Assembly (NCBI GenBank): GCA_037447655.1
Contig: JBBHKE010001275.1
Coordinates: 124,001-188,000 of the forward strand
Direction: 5' to 3'
DNA length: 64,000 nt
From: Zygnema cylindricum
Lineage: Eukaryota; Streptophyta; Zygnematophyceae; Zygnematales; Zygnemataceae
A program made the translations under genes and the position numbers. Positions 10,912 through 25,900 of this stretch are shown one piece after another (the stretch's first letter is position 1; every line of letters starts with the position of its first letter). The notes below the pieces were generated by a model. The model was not told the origin of the DNA. It saw only the letters and a program-made list of their open reading frames with translations, and did not search any database.

Positions 10912-13900
10912 TCAGGTTTCCTTAGGAAGTGACTCAGAAACAGTGGAAGCAAGAGTTCTTATATTTGCGTTTTTGTCTGTTTTCACCAAATCTAAAAGAA
11001 CTTGCCTGGTTTGAGAAGCTAAACTTTTATTGCCCTTAAACAAAAGTTGTCCATGAGAAGAGGTCAAAATTGTCTGCAAAGTTTCCAAAGCTCCCGTTCG
11101 AACCTGAAACAAGAACAGGACGAATAGCTCTGTGAGGTTTCACGCGATGAAATTAACAACAGTTAACAGACAAAAACCATAGACTAAAGTAAAAAAGAAC
11201 AAAAACAGAAACAAGAACAGGAACAGAAACAGAAACAAAAACAACAAAAAAAAAAACGTGCGAATAATTTTGAAACCATCACAAGCAAGTCTGTAAGATT
11301 CGAGGAAAGTTTTCCGAGAGTCTCACCTGAGCATGTTTTGAATCTCCCATCGTTTCAAGAATGGCAACAGTGATTGCCTCCAACCACGTTTTAAAGACCT
11401 CATTCTGTCAATCAATACTCTGCCCATTAGGTTCTTCACTAATACAGGTATATTAGAACCGAAGATCATCCCTTCTTACCATTTCTAAACGACCATATAG
11501 TATACCGTTTTGCAATTCCTCAACCACCATACATCATCCCTTTTTAAATTTTTAAACTACAATGAATTTTTTTTTTAACCACCATGTATTTATCCCCTTA
11601 TACCATTCCTCAACCAAACAAATCAACTTTACAAAGCAATTCATGACATTGATACAGATTGTTGCATATGTTTTCCTGCTTTTGCTGAAAACACAACTGT
11701 ATTTTTTTAAGACGACTCACCGTCTCCAAACACCCAAGTCGTTCCACAGCCATTGCAAGTTTCTTGGAAGCTTCCAAACTTGCTAACCGAACTGCTCCCA
11801 AACAACAGTCACACATATGGACAAACTTGATGAGAAAACAGAAAAAGATCACTAAAGACAACTTCGACATGATTTTCTCATCATTGACGGTTTTAATACT
11901 GATATTTCACCCGGAAATGTATATTTGCATGCCTAGAACACAACAAGCCAGAGAATAGGCTCTCGAAAAATATAATACTATAACCTCACAAGCATATGTT
12001 CATGCATATCCATTCTGCAATATAAACTATGTCCAGAGTCCCCAAACACAAAATTCAATAATTGTAAAATACACTGAATTAATTATATTTCCAACTGAAT
12101 CAAACATATATACGGCATTATTTCCACAACCGGATTTTTAATGCAAAATTTGAGTTTTTCCAACATGTCCCTTAAACTTCGGTCTCAAGAATTCTGGTTC
12201 TATGATAAACAATTTTCATTACGAAGTTAAAAAGGTTCTTAGGATCCGTTCAACAAGAGATGAACCTTTACCACGTCTGAAAATTTCTAAACAGAGAAAA
12301 TCCAAAACCTTTGCTATTACTTCATTAACAAAAAACACTCAACAAAATATATTTCTGCATTTAATCTCAAATTATCTAATACAGCCATTGACAAAGGATA
12401 ACAAAAAAACATCTCATATTAAAAACTGAAAACGCAATACTCCAAAAACTTAATGTTTTTTTTTGCCAATTAATTCAACTTTTCTCCGTATACAAGTCCA
12501 ATTTTCAAATGGAGACCGCCAATTGGAAGGTAAGAACCTTCGCCTTTTCCATCGCAACCATCGGATTAATAATCCGACAAGTGTGCACAGAGAAAGTGAG
12601 TTTAAAGGGCACAAAAAACGATACAGCGATGCAACTTATATTAAACTAAAACAGCTTCCCCCTCCCTGTTTTTGATCCCCTCAGAGTTTCCTCACCTGTC
12701 CAAGTTGAAGATGAGCCCAAATTCGTTACAAAAATCTTCACAATTGATTCGCCGTGAACGCTCAATGTTTCCGCGGATAAAGTTTCCATGGCTGCACTTA
12801 AACATTGAATTCCGGAGACAAGTACCGTACTTCCATTGCCGCTTGTCTTCTCTTTGGAGGTTGATGACTCACCTCCTGCAGAGTCATTTAAGAAACACAT
12901 TTAGTTATGTAATCCACTGTTATTGGTGTTGACCATACTACCGTAACAGCCATCCTATAAATTTTGAACAAAAAAAGCATAATCAAGTTGAACATTTTTA
13001 TATTGTTCTCCAACAAAAGTTAGCAAATTTGGAAAGCAGATGTCAGTTTGCTCTATAACGACAATAAACTCTACACAACAATAGAAAGCCTCGCAGCTGT
13101 ACATTACGCGAAGCTTAAATCTCCAAAATACCAGTCGCAAAAGTTCAATTATCAGAGCGGAAAATGGCAATTATTGAACCAGCTAGGAGTTGAACAGAGT
13201 AGCTATTACAGTAGGACTTAACTCCCCGATTTTAAAACTTGCCCACGTAAACTAGAGTGGACAAAAGATGTAAAAAGAAACCTAAAATTCAAGAACAACA
13301 AGGGTCCACTTTGGGTCTTTACATGATCTGGCATGGACCATAGTATAGAGTGTGGGACAACACAAAGGGAGAGGGAGTGGGAGAGGGAGAGAGATGGAGA
13401 GAAAGAGGGAGGGAAGCATCCATACTAATTGTCTGCCCAGACTAAACACAATAAACTGTGTAACATCTGTCTTTTTCTAGAATGGAAAGACACAGGACAA
13501 GGAGTACACCAAGAGAGAGAGAGAGGGAGAAGACGGAACATCGGAAGGCATGAAGTTCCACCAACTTGCTTGGTCCCATTCATCAGCACAGGATAAAATT
13601 GAAAAAAAAAAAAAAAAAAAAATGAAAGAAAAAAAAACTTCCCCACATTTTATGTGCCCTCTTTTTGTTTGTGCTAGAGGAGTAGACGACAAAGAAGCTA
13701 CAAGAAGGATAAACGAAAGAAAAGAAAGCAGAACGTGTCTAGCTTTCATACCGTCAGTTGAAGCAGAAAACTGATTTGATGGTGGGCTGCAAATTTGAAC
13801 CAGCGGTGGTGCCACAAGAGCCAGGAGATCCTGATTCTTGAAGGCTATCAAAGCCTGCAAAAAATTCCACACCAAACCACACAAACATTTCAAGGACACT

Positions 13901-16900
13901 CTCTATCGCTATTAGTGTAAGACAATAATTAGTATCAAGGAGACGTTATTACCAATAATATCAGTTTAGAGCAGAGTGACTTGGACAATTTGCAGCCACT
14001 CCTTTAAATCGTGTTATTAGTACTATTATATGATTTTCAGCGAAAAAAAGTCGCAACCAAATAAATAAGCGTTATTGACACTAATAGAAATGGGCAGTGT
14101 AGTGCTTGTTTATGAATGGAAAATTTGATGTTTAATAGTCAAAGGAAAAAGTGAATTCTAAAAGCAACTATGCTACGAAAATTGAGGTATATACTTCTAA
14201 CCACCTATCTATAAAGGTCCTTAAATCAAATGTGAAAATTGTCTGCATTAGCAAAAGTTTACACAGATTAGTGTGGAACAACATGGGTGAGCTTTAGATA
14301 ACACGATGCACAGGGATAGTGGTGACCTGTAGCAAGACCCATTGGAGCTCCGTACAAATATCCTCCAACTTATCTGCTTTTTTAAGGGCAAACACCAAGA
14401 AAGAAAGAGAAAAAGATTTTAACTTTTTTTACCTTTTCCAAACACAACAAAGATGCCTCTCGAAAGGCAGTTTTTGGCCTCTGACAAGCAGCTACTACTG
14501 CGGTTGTTAACGCAATTGCCCCAATTTCCTCTCCTGTCGCAGTTGTCGAAGAAATAACTGCCCCACAGCCCTTACAAAGGGCTCCAATGGCTTCCAGACA
14601 TGACTCCTTGCCCTGATGTAAACAACCACGCAAACACTTCAATGTCTGAATAACTGTAAGAAAGAGAGACGCTTGCAAATAAAAATAAACACAACATACA
14701 GAAGCCAGAGTCAGCATTAAGACTAGACTGGCGTCCGGCCTTGACAGTATCCAGAAATTATGTATTAGAGCTGTTGCTTTGTCAAAACACACATCAACTA
14801 ATTGATATGTGCACCATGCCTTCCGTTCCAGAATATAACCTTTAAACAAACAAGCACGGAATTGCCCCAAATATCAGGTTGTTGCATCAGCCAAAAATTT
14901 GAAAATCAAAAACAAATACACATTTTTTAACAAAAACGTCACACACGGCAAAAAACAAAAACCCTTACCTCCCACAACCGTCCAGGTAGCTCCTGAAGAA
15001 AAACTTTTAAGAGCCGTTGGACATTATCTTTTCCAATATCCTCTCTTACAAGCTCCGCTAAGGCAACTGTTGCTTCTGCACACTGAAAATGTATTCCGAA
15101 AAGTGCAAACAACTTAGTTAATGGCTAGCCTACACTTGACTCCCATAGTCGTGTATCAGTATTAACGTTAGGATATACATTGCGTGGGTTTATTTTAGAG
15201 TTATTGATTCTAAATTAGGTCCGAGCAACGTGGACAATTTTCAGCTGCTCACCAAATTAGCATTAAGAAAAAATAATTATTACTATTGAAGTTATTTTAT
15301 GTCCAAGAGGCAAAAAAAATGGCACCCAAATAATGTTATTAATGCTGATAACGACTCACGGTGTAGTTCAGAATAATCGAAACAAAAACAAAGCTCAGTT
15401 ACATTGAAGTTCCATAGTAGCCCAAAAAAATCAAACTAAAAAAACATAGTCCAACTAAGCTAAGCTGAATTTGATGCACTAGATTACCAAAATCAAAACA
15501 AAAGTTGAACGCAGCTACACTTCTGATAAAACTGGCATCTTAGGAAGCTCTCCAGTTGTTCAAATCTCACAAAACAATACAAACAAAAAAAATGTACAGT
15601 TGAAAAAGTATAAAGTGCTGTTCCAGAATTTAATGATCGATCAGAGATATGAGCATCTAAAAGAATTAACTTGCTTGATAAATTGCATCACAAAGTAAAA
15701 ATTGACGCTTGTCTTTGAGAGGGTCTTTACCTGCTTTTTACGAGGCCATGAAGACGACTGAATACCATCACAAATGAGGGCTGTAATCTCGGGTAAGTAT
15801 AGCTGAACAGCTGCACTGGTACTACTACTGCTTTCATCCCAGACTTCCTCAAAGAGACTCTTTACACTATTGTCTGGATCATATCTGCACAAAAGACAAA
15901 GACGTAGAAAATGGGGTGATGGCGGGATTGTAAACACAGCTTTAGACCTTGTTCCTCTGATAAATCCGTCATAGTTTTTAGATAAAAACTCCTTGCATGC
16001 ATCTTTTTTTATTTAAGTTCCTGCAAGTAAACTGTTTCTGAAAGCAGATAATGGAACTTGAGAACCCAAATTGAAGATTTAAAGATGTACTCAACCAAAA
16101 AACCAAGCATTTAGACACAACCCTCCAAAATGGTTGGTCGGTCCCTTACCCCACCAAGTCCATTTGAGGAATGATTACACCACAATCTCTCGTACACGGA
16201 AAAGACACATACATGACCGCATACATATATGAACAGATACATACCGTCCAATAAAAGTTAGAGGTAAGACCGCTGTAGAGTCATTACTGAGTAGATCTGA
16301 CGCCACTCGTGTCAACTCTCGAATCAGAAGTGCACCGCAGATTCGAGCTTCCTTGTCTCCTCCGTTAAGGGCAACAGCCTCCTCCACCAACCGACGAACC
16401 CGGGCTTCCCCTGAACATCGCGCCACATCCGCACATGCTGTGGCAAAGGCTCGACGAGCAGATGGACTCTTTTCTGATCGAAGGGCAGGAATTAACACCT
16501 GCAGTATCAGGAAATGAGAACCTATTATCAGTATTTTGTGATGAAAGGGAAGGAATCAACACCTGCAGTATTGGGTTACTGTAGGGTCGACCCTGTCGAA
16601 CCCGAAAATGGTTTTGATTAGTCAATTTTGTTGATTGCATTTTAGAGATTTGAACCAAAAATGGCAGATCTTTGGTTTTGGACATCCAAGTCCACGGTTC
16701 AGACCTCGCCGATTTGACAAACTTTCTTTTTAAGGATTTTGAACTCATAAGGCAGAACAATATTAAAATTATCTAACTCAACCACATCTTAATTATTTTC
16801 GGTTCAACAGGGTAGACAATACGGTATAAGTATCTAAGCAATACGGTATTGCAAATCAGAAGCTAAGCGCAAAACAAAGAACATGCAAGATGTGCTAAGA

Positions 16901-19900
16901 ATGAATCATAATAACTTGGGTTGAAAAATGATCAAAAATTTAAACAAAAAAATGTTTTCTCTTGGGCAGTGACATATCTGTTCCTGATCTATCCCTCTTC
17001 CTCTTCCTGTTGCAAAAGAGACATGTGCTAATGAAGCCTCTCCCTTAATCGTCTGTAATTAAACTGGTCTTCAGTTACCCTGGCGAATTTGGTGGACTTA
17101 AAAATTAAAGTCCTAAAGCTTTGACCAAATTCAGAAGCTGATTTAGCTCAGACCTGACCAAGTCCGGAGTTCTGATCACATGCAGGATAAAATTATGTTA
17201 AATTAACTTACTTTGAGCAATGGGGCGGCATAGGGCTTCATTTGCACCGGACCACAGCGCTCCACAAGCAGTGAAATGAATCGAGCAACTCCGGCTCTGA
17301 GGCCCACTCCACATACAAGAAAACAGGTTTAAGCCAGGCTGAACAGTTTTCAAATAAAAAAAAAATGTTTTCCAAGAAGAATAACACGAGGGTACACTCA
17401 GGACGTACCGAGTGTTAAGACCGACACCAGTCCTTGTCAGTTCCGCAAGACGAGGAGTCAAGCTTTCCAGAGTGGCCATGTCCACTTGTCTTATGCACCA
17501 ATCCAGAGTGTCCCACATGGGAGAATCTTTGGCCAAACTAAGACGAACATTTTCAAGTTTTTGAGTATTGATGCCTGCACGTTCTGCATGGAGCTGTTCA
17601 TCAAACCACCCACCGAAAAAAATCACATCTAATAAATTTCCACAAATAAACAGTTAATTTTCATATATAAAGTTTGAAACGAACAATATTTTTTCTCTGG
17701 TATGGTTTTTCAGAACCCATACCAAGTACAATTTCCAGAACGTGCTGGTGCACGGTACTAGATCAGAAGCCATGATAGCCAAAAAATGGAGTGGAAGTCA
17801 AGTAAACTGAAGGATAAGAAAAGGAATTCCTTAGATTGATTTTTTAATGTAGTTTGTAAGTACCGAGAGGAAAATATCCCCAGAATGACCTCTCCGGATT
17901 CTAAGAGCCTAAGGGGTCATTTGGCTTTTTAAACCAAAAGGTAAAGTCACAGTCAAAACTCAGATTGAATCATATCTCTGACACTAGATAATAGAATCCG
18001 GCAGGAAAACAAAGTACGTCTAGAAAAGCAATCTAGAAAACGAAAATTTAGATACAAACAAAAAGGTAAATTATAATGGAAACCTAGATTCCGGCATCTA
18101 CTAGAATTCTACCTAAAAGCAGAATTCTAGTCTACACGGTTCTGCTGACTTGGCAAAAAAAAAAACGGGTAGAAATTCAATTGGTGGACAATTTTAAACT
18201 CCCAATCATGAAAGCTACAATTTAAGTGGTTAGAAATAGTTTAAGACAGCGTATTTGAAGTTGATGAGAACATATGATAAAGAAAAAGAACCTCTGCGAA
18301 ACTACAATTGAGTGGTAAGAAATATTTTTAGCCGGCTTATTAAAGCCCAAAATTGATGAGAACACATGAGAAAGGAAAAGGTAAAGAAAAAGAACCTCTG
18401 CGTAGTTGAGCTTCTGATCCTCCAAACTTGAAAGTGCTTCAAGCATAGCTACAACCACATCAGGAAGGACTTTCCTCACAGCAGGTCCAGCCCCCTGAAG
18501 GCAAGAACAAGACAGTCACGTAGGTAAGAAATTAAAGATTCACTAATATAAGAAATGCAGTATCCTGTAGCGCAATCGCATAACAGTCATAAGGGTATCA
18601 GACGTGCGCTATTGCTGGTAATACTTCCTCAGTAATCATAGTAATCGTACGGAAATCTGCACCAATTAGTAAAAAGTACATTTTTTGACGATACGATTAC
18701 AGTGATTACTGGCCAGTATTGAGTACGTATAATTGCCCTATCAATAAGTAACAACAATCACATTAACTTATCCGTGGTGCCCTTAACAACAAGCACTTCG
18801 TAAATCCACAAGCAGTCATTTTTGCTGGAACCCATAACCTCCACTTCATATGCAGAAAAAATACTACAAACATCCCTAAAAGACTGGGCAGAGGACCACA
18901 AGAAGAACCAGACATACCTTTACAAGTTTGGAAATGGTGGTGAGAGACAGCCGTTGTATAGCTGAAACACTACTGAGAATCCCTTGGTTGAGAAGAATAG
19001 GTAGTACTATCTCGCATGCTTCACTTGCATCCTTTTGTGGAGTGAGACTTGGGTCACACAAACGGATGGAAAGAGAACTTAAAGTTCTACACAACTTCTC
19101 ACCAGAAAGCCTCACCGATTCTTTTATGTCATCAGCAACACGGAAAGCCATAACCCACAGTTGGGAGAAGTAAGGAGCCACCTGTAACAGAGAAAGCCCA
19201 CACGTACACAAAAGGTTCAGGAAGAAAAGAAGATTCAGGCAGAGTCAAAAAACAAAAATCGAGAAAGAAGGCGGGCAAAACAAAAAGAGATGGAAAAGAA
19301 ATGTTCAAGTTAGATCTAAAGCACCTCGTCGAATCGACGGGACGGGAGGAGGTCGGTTAAAGCCAAACATGCAGACTCCCTGGTACGCCAAAGCCGTGAT
19401 CCACTTTCCTTCAGTAAATCCTGTCCGTCAGTTTCAACCGTGTCCAGGTCAATTAAACTGACTAAATCACCAGTTTCGATGATAATCACCATACAAAACA
19501 AAACCTTCAGGCATGCAAACAAAAGGTCGTTTGCTTTAGTCTGTGATAAACATTGCAACACCTTTTTTTCCTCTCGACCCACCTTCATCACGTGACAGAA
19601 ATGCAGCCACACAGTTCACATTATTTCTAACGAGGTTCACAGACTTTACCGACTGAAGAACCTTCTGCAAATCTATGAAGAATAATACAAAAAAGTGTCG
19701 CTCTGATCCGGCGAAGAATAAAAGACAGGAAGTTTGGGCATCAAAAACAAATATGAATTGACTTGTCTAATAAAACATATGAAGTGTAATATTAATGGAT
19801 AATGTATCATAATTAGTGGATATGGAAGTGAAAACTGTCCCCATGAGACCAAGATCTTAATCCAAAGTAATTCCTGCAATAAGCTTTACATGCCTTGAGA

Positions 19901-22900
19901 TTCTATACGTATAATCATTCTCAACCATGCGATCCTCTTCGGCTTTGGCTGGGGCTCTAAACATCAAAGAAGCATGGGTGTACAAGAGTCTTGCCTCCAT
20001 GATTTTGACCCAAAGCTGGTCAATTGTTTTTTTTGGTTCAGGTACTAGCGCTCTCCAGATATGAGCCATAGCATCCTGAATAGCCTTGGAGGGATCGTAT
20101 TGATGTCGTAAAAGCTTCGGTACAAGAGCCTCTAAATGGGGCTGTAGAGCTTCTCCAGCTTGCTTCGCTATCTTAGCGAAGCCAAATGCAGCTCCTCGCC
20201 GAGAGTTCAGAGAGGCCTTCAGAATACAAACAAGTGAATAAAAATATGTTGAGAAGATAAACAATCGAATAGAATTATGTGGAGAAGATAAAAAATTGAA
20301 TCGAATTATGTGGAAAAGGTAAACGATTGAATCAAATTATGTGAAGAAGATGAACAATTAAATCAAATTATGTGAAGAAAATAATTGAATCAGATTATGT
20401 GGAACGTTTGCAGGGAGTTGTCAATAGGCCAGAGAATTGAAACGAAACAAGATATGAAACTCCCAATCTCAGAAATGGACTGATACCTGGTAATTGGCAA
20501 GGTCCATGAACTTATAGATTAAGTCGGGCTGCCCCATATCTGTAGCCAAAGTACATAACTCCTTATATGTGCTAATGTTGCCACCTCCAGGAGCCTTCCC
20601 TAAAGCATCATCACTGAAAACCTCACTTTCTTCCATTAACTGCCATAAAAAAGATAAGACAAACCACATAATTAGAACAACCGAAGCCACTTGAAAAGGT
20701 GATCACTCACGAGCAGACGTTTTGCAATAATACCAGGAATTGCAAATCCTCAGGGAAATCTAAAGAACCCTGGGCTGCATAAGGGACGAAAAAGGATCAG
20801 AATCCCGCTAACAATAATTTGACTGAAAAGATAAGCAAAATATGGGCAGTTACTGCTGGAGAACACTAAAGATAAAGACAAAAGCAAAGCTCAGAAAGTC
20901 AGTCCCTGAAACACTGAAGAGAAAACCACTTTGTAGGTAGAGCCCAGATATGCAACAAATAGCGGAAGAATAAAAAAACATAGAACGGAACCCACCTTAA
21001 CTGCCCGCTTTTTCCGAGTGGAGCCTGAGAGAGCTCCTACCAAAGATTCAACTAACTGTTCTCGCAAAGAAGCGTCTGCAAGGTCGTAAACAAGGCTCAT
21101 CCCTCTACTGGCCATTTCCTGAGTAAGCTCATTGGTGTCTCCGAGCAAATGGGAAAAAGCTTCCTGTGAAGGCATTCATGACGACAATTTAGTTTAAGAA
21201 TGCTGTGGATAGACATGCAAACAGCAAATAAGCGAAACAACGCCAGAAGAAAGTAATCAGAATAGTAAATTTCAACTGTTTCACATGTGCAAAAACAATT
21301 GAAATACAGTAACTCTGTACTATTCACGCATTATACGGATCTCTCGGGCGTAACCTGTGTATAATACAGGATCGCCACATATAGCGTTTCCAACTGTTTT
21401 CGCACATATGCACGATGATTTCAACAAACACTAGATCGCTGCAGACTACTGACAGACGCAGCTGAAGAAGCGGCAGGAAACACTAAAGCAGAAAAAAGAG
21501 GTAACTGACAGTCAAGATTTCAAACGAAATAAATAAACTGCTGTGCCTTCAGAAGGAAAGAACAACATCCAGACCTGAACTTCAGGCAATAAGGCCTGAA
21601 TAGAGGCAGAATGTCCCGAATAAGTGACAAGCGACAACATCCACACAGCCCCGGCACAGCGATCTTCCTTCCGACCCGACACAAGAAGCTCATCGAGTAA
21701 TTTTCTCTTTATCTTTGATTGAACCGCGGTTAACTCGGCCGAAGATCCACTAGCTTCAGCTTCCGAGTCAACCATGATTGTGTCCGGCTTTTCATTGCCA
21801 TCAGAGGCCAGAAAATTATAAGAAGTTGTGAGGGAAACAAAGGGCGTTCGCAAGAATGTGTCCGCATTGATATTTTGGAGCCCTCCCCAAATAAGAGAAA
21901 GACTCTCACCGACAGCAAATAGAACCTCTTCTGCCTGGCCCACCTCATCCCAGCAGCTTGAGCTTACTTCAGGTTGAATCCCATGAGGCTACTGATTTCC
22001 AGATATTAAAATACTACAAATTTCAAAATTCACTTATCAGCATGAGGTGGGTGCATATAATCTCATGTTTGCGCTGTATGGCAACTTCACTACATCTGCA
22101 TTATCGTTTTTTTAGAGGTAGAAAAAAAATAACTCGAATGTTTTTAAAAATCAAGTAGATCAGGTAAAAGAAGGGTCAAGCAAGAGTGAAAAAGAAGTGA
22201 AAAGAGGAAGGAAAAGAAGGAAAAGCAGAAAAGGTAGCTTTAAGATGAGCTCGATGAATGAGGTCATGCACAGTAATGTCCGAAAGTTAAAGCAGACGTC
22301 CCCCAAATCAGAAAGACAAAACCCAAATACAATTTAAAAGAAAATCTTAGTTCAATGACCAGGAGAAATTTACCTCTTTTGGTCTTTAAAACATAATTAT
22401 CAAATCTCATAGCCGTGAACGCACATACAAGATGTAAGTCCCGACTGACAAAAACAAGAAACTCGTCAAGCTACTCAAAGCAAACAGGATAAAACAAATG
22501 ATGTACCTTCGACCGGGCGAGACCAAAAAAAGCTTCCAAAACAGTGTCTGCCAGTGATGGCTCCCCATAACAGATATGGCCCAATGCCAAAACTGAACTT
22601 TGAACCACCTTCACATCGTTGCTTGACAACAAGGTCGCCAATCGTTTCACTACTCGAGCTCGAGATGGTGAAGAGGCACCATCAGCAACAGCTACCTCTC
22701 CTCCCTCTCCTCCTCCAAGACCTGTGTCGGTTTCCACTTTCTCTGGAGAAATTTCCATCTGGTTTTCAGGCAGAGGTATGGGCCCACGAAGACCCACGTG
22801 GCCCAGAGCTTCTCCAGCGGTTTTGGCCAAATTGTCCGAAGCCTCATCAAGAACAACAGAAAGAGTTATTGCCGAGGCCTCCTGTACTTTTTCTTCCACC

Positions 22901-25900
22901 TGTAAATCACACCAGATCACAAAACATTTACAAGTTTTTTAAAGGGTTGTATTGGAGTACAGTCAGTAAATGCACTGGATGACTGAAACCATCCAGCGAT
23001 GTCCATTAGCTCAATGATCTTAAAAATGACATCTTAATAAAAGTCATCAGAGGAGCTTCTTCAAAGAAATCAAAAGGTGTTAATATTGGGCAAAACAGCC
23101 CACAGAAATTGCGGAATTGAGTATCACAAAAGTCATAACATGGTTGGGTGCTCCCCATAATACAGGGAACACTAATCTCTTCAGGGGATATGGCCATACA
23201 TTGCATGAAACAGATACGATAGTAGCTTAGATACATTGCATGTAACACTCCTGTTGTGCAACAGGAGCACTTCTACTATGATTTTGATAAGATGACTTCT
23301 TACTTCTGGCCAGCATTATCCACTTTTTTATTTTTTTTGGATGAAAACCTCTCACTGCCATGATATCGTGATATTTTGATTCTCAAACCATTTAGTTATA
23401 ACAACGTCGTATTCAAAACTTTGCCCATTACAGCAACTTGCGGACCTGAGTTCATAAATCACATACATATATGTGACAATATCACAATCTATGTTTCTTG
23501 ACACAAAGGTGAATAACAAAGGTCCCAACTGTGTTTTGTAAATCATACTCAGTTCGATCAAAAGGATCACTTCTCCTTCCATCCAACACAGCTTCTCACC
23601 AAATGTTTATCGACAAAAACTCATTAATAACTTGTAAATGATTCTTTCATATTCCAAGTACTGCAATCCTTTCTTACCATAGGACATCCTGTGCGAGCCT
23701 GAGCCAAAACATAGCCTGCGGCACTCAACCCTCCCGCACTTTCCTCAAATCTGCCCATTACATCCAAAAGATCCATAAAGAGGGTAAGGTCATGGCCCGA
23801 CAAATTAGAAGAACATCCAGAAGCAACCTAATAACATGTGGAAAGTTGAAGCAGAAGACCAGGAACCAAGGAAAACACTATCACAAAATCCGGAAAAAGA
23901 GCTTGAGAGACAAGGATTTAAATAGAAAATTAGAGTGTCATGGTGCCTAATTTGTTAAACATCCCAAAATTTATACCTGTTTTGAAATAGTTTACTTCAC
24001 TGGAAAGGACGCAATACATAAATTAAGCCAGACAAAATCAGGTTCAAAATGTCAATTTCAGTGCATGATAAGAAGAGACCAGAAAGTGACCGAGTGGAAC
24101 TCACACCGAACTAGATGAATTGAATGAATCATCGGTCCCCTCATACTTCAAAACATTTCAAATGTGAACGACTTTAAATCTTCAAGAGCTGCTGAGTGAA
24201 GTCCTATCTTTCTAACATTTGTTTACAAGCAGAGGTTTCAAAATCTTTTTAACACCATAGCTGCCTGCCGTACTCCTTTCTAAACACTGTGTGTGTGACC
24301 TCTTCTTATATGCCATCATACAAAACTGAAAACTCCACTCTCTCAAACACAGACCTGCTTCAAATTACATGGTTGAATATAGACTCCAACACGAACGCAG
24401 TTCTGGCAACAATGGGCTACCACATCAGTCCAACATGAATCATTATCAGCGTTAAAGAATAATAAGTATGAGAATCGTTTTAGTGTTTATTTTCATTATT
24501 TGCCCAAATGACATTGAGGATTCTGAACCGCGTAAAGAATAAGCGTTAAGAAACAAACAAACAGTACTAATAACCGTGTTTTATGTCCAGAGGGCAAAAA
24601 AAACAGGATCGAGTTAGTGTTAATAAAGCTAATAGCAATTCAGGATGCAGCATTCACTCACCTGTACTTTCCGGAAGAGTGCATCTTTGCAGGTACCAAA
24701 AGCTCCTGAAGAAGCTTTGATGCAGAATCTGGCTGTAATGCTTGTGCAGTTATCCCCAAGAGACGAGCCATAGCCTCCCTTGTACTTCCATCTTGATGGC
24801 TTACAAACTGCTTGAGCCAGGGCAGCCTACCGGCATACTCATTGGCTATTTTCTGACAGAAAACAAAACGAGGAGACAACCGTTCAGAACCGCCAGCCAA
24901 AAAAATTAGAGTTAAGCCTCAGAAGTATCTCGATATCTCCGAATTTAATATTGTCGTCATATCCAATCCTGGCTAAGCACATAGAAAGAGTACTAGGCGG
25001 GCTTTAGACACCGTCCAAATAATACAAATGGTAAGAAAATGACTTTATGTCGACGTGAACTCGACAAGAATCAAAACATCGCAACACGAAATGGTAAAAA
25101 ACACATTGTATCGTCGGTTTTTTCCCGCATAACAAAAATCAAGAAACCAACAACCATCAAAAGAAAAAGGCACCCAACTTGAAGAGGCTGCATAACAGTC
25201 AACCCTTGACCTATTGTCAAAGACAAGAACAGAAGTATTTGGACATCCCTACCTCCAAAACCAGCTGCAAGGTAGGTTATCTTACACTGCCGTAGCTACT
25301 AGAGTTGGTGAATTCTTAACATTGATCCTTCAATAGAATTAACTATAACAGATTAACTGCCACGTGGCTCATTATGGGCCAATTGACTAAATAGTGTTAT
25401 TACCACTAATTTTACAAATTTGGGTCAAAAAAACACTCACTCTAAATAGACTAATTAACTCTAATAGCGATGGGCAGTGTACCTTCGAGGAGCATATTAA
25501 ACTGGCTTTGGATCATAAAGGAGCATACAAATAATAGTTACCCACCTCTGGATATGCAGCTCCTAGTTCCAAAAGACCCTGGGCAGCCAAAACATGTAGT
25601 GCCCAAGTGCCATCCCGAGCCAGCCCATGTTCAAGAAGCATGCGATAACGTTCGTCCAGCCCTCTCTGAATGTCCCCTCCGTTGGTTTCCACGTTACTTA
25701 TGTGCGATTGTGGTGCTGCCTGTTGACATTTCCGAAGGAATTTGAGCATTGCAGCATAAGTTGACGAAGGAAACATAAGTGTCTGTTCTCCAACGGGTGA
25801 AAGTGCCATAATTTGAGGCCTTTGCTGGACAATAAAGGTAAGCAAGTCTCCCATACTAGGAAGATCTGTTGTGATGGCTTCAACGCTGGTTTCTGAATCG

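Noticed and set aside
13477-13899. 140-codon minus-strand frame
   Set aside because: Only its first part (13854-13752) is an ECM29 exon. The remainder is intron containing a long A/T run.
22554-22982. Plus-strand frames of 107-142 codons
   Set aside because: They lie opposite the 393-bp ECM29 exon at 22507-22899 and are antisense shadows of it.
23678-23830. Longer ECM29 exon starting at about 23827
   Set aside because: That start would break the phase with the preceding exon. The acceptor at 23751 (ATGGGCAG) restores the phase and gives the conserved [15 protein letters not shown].
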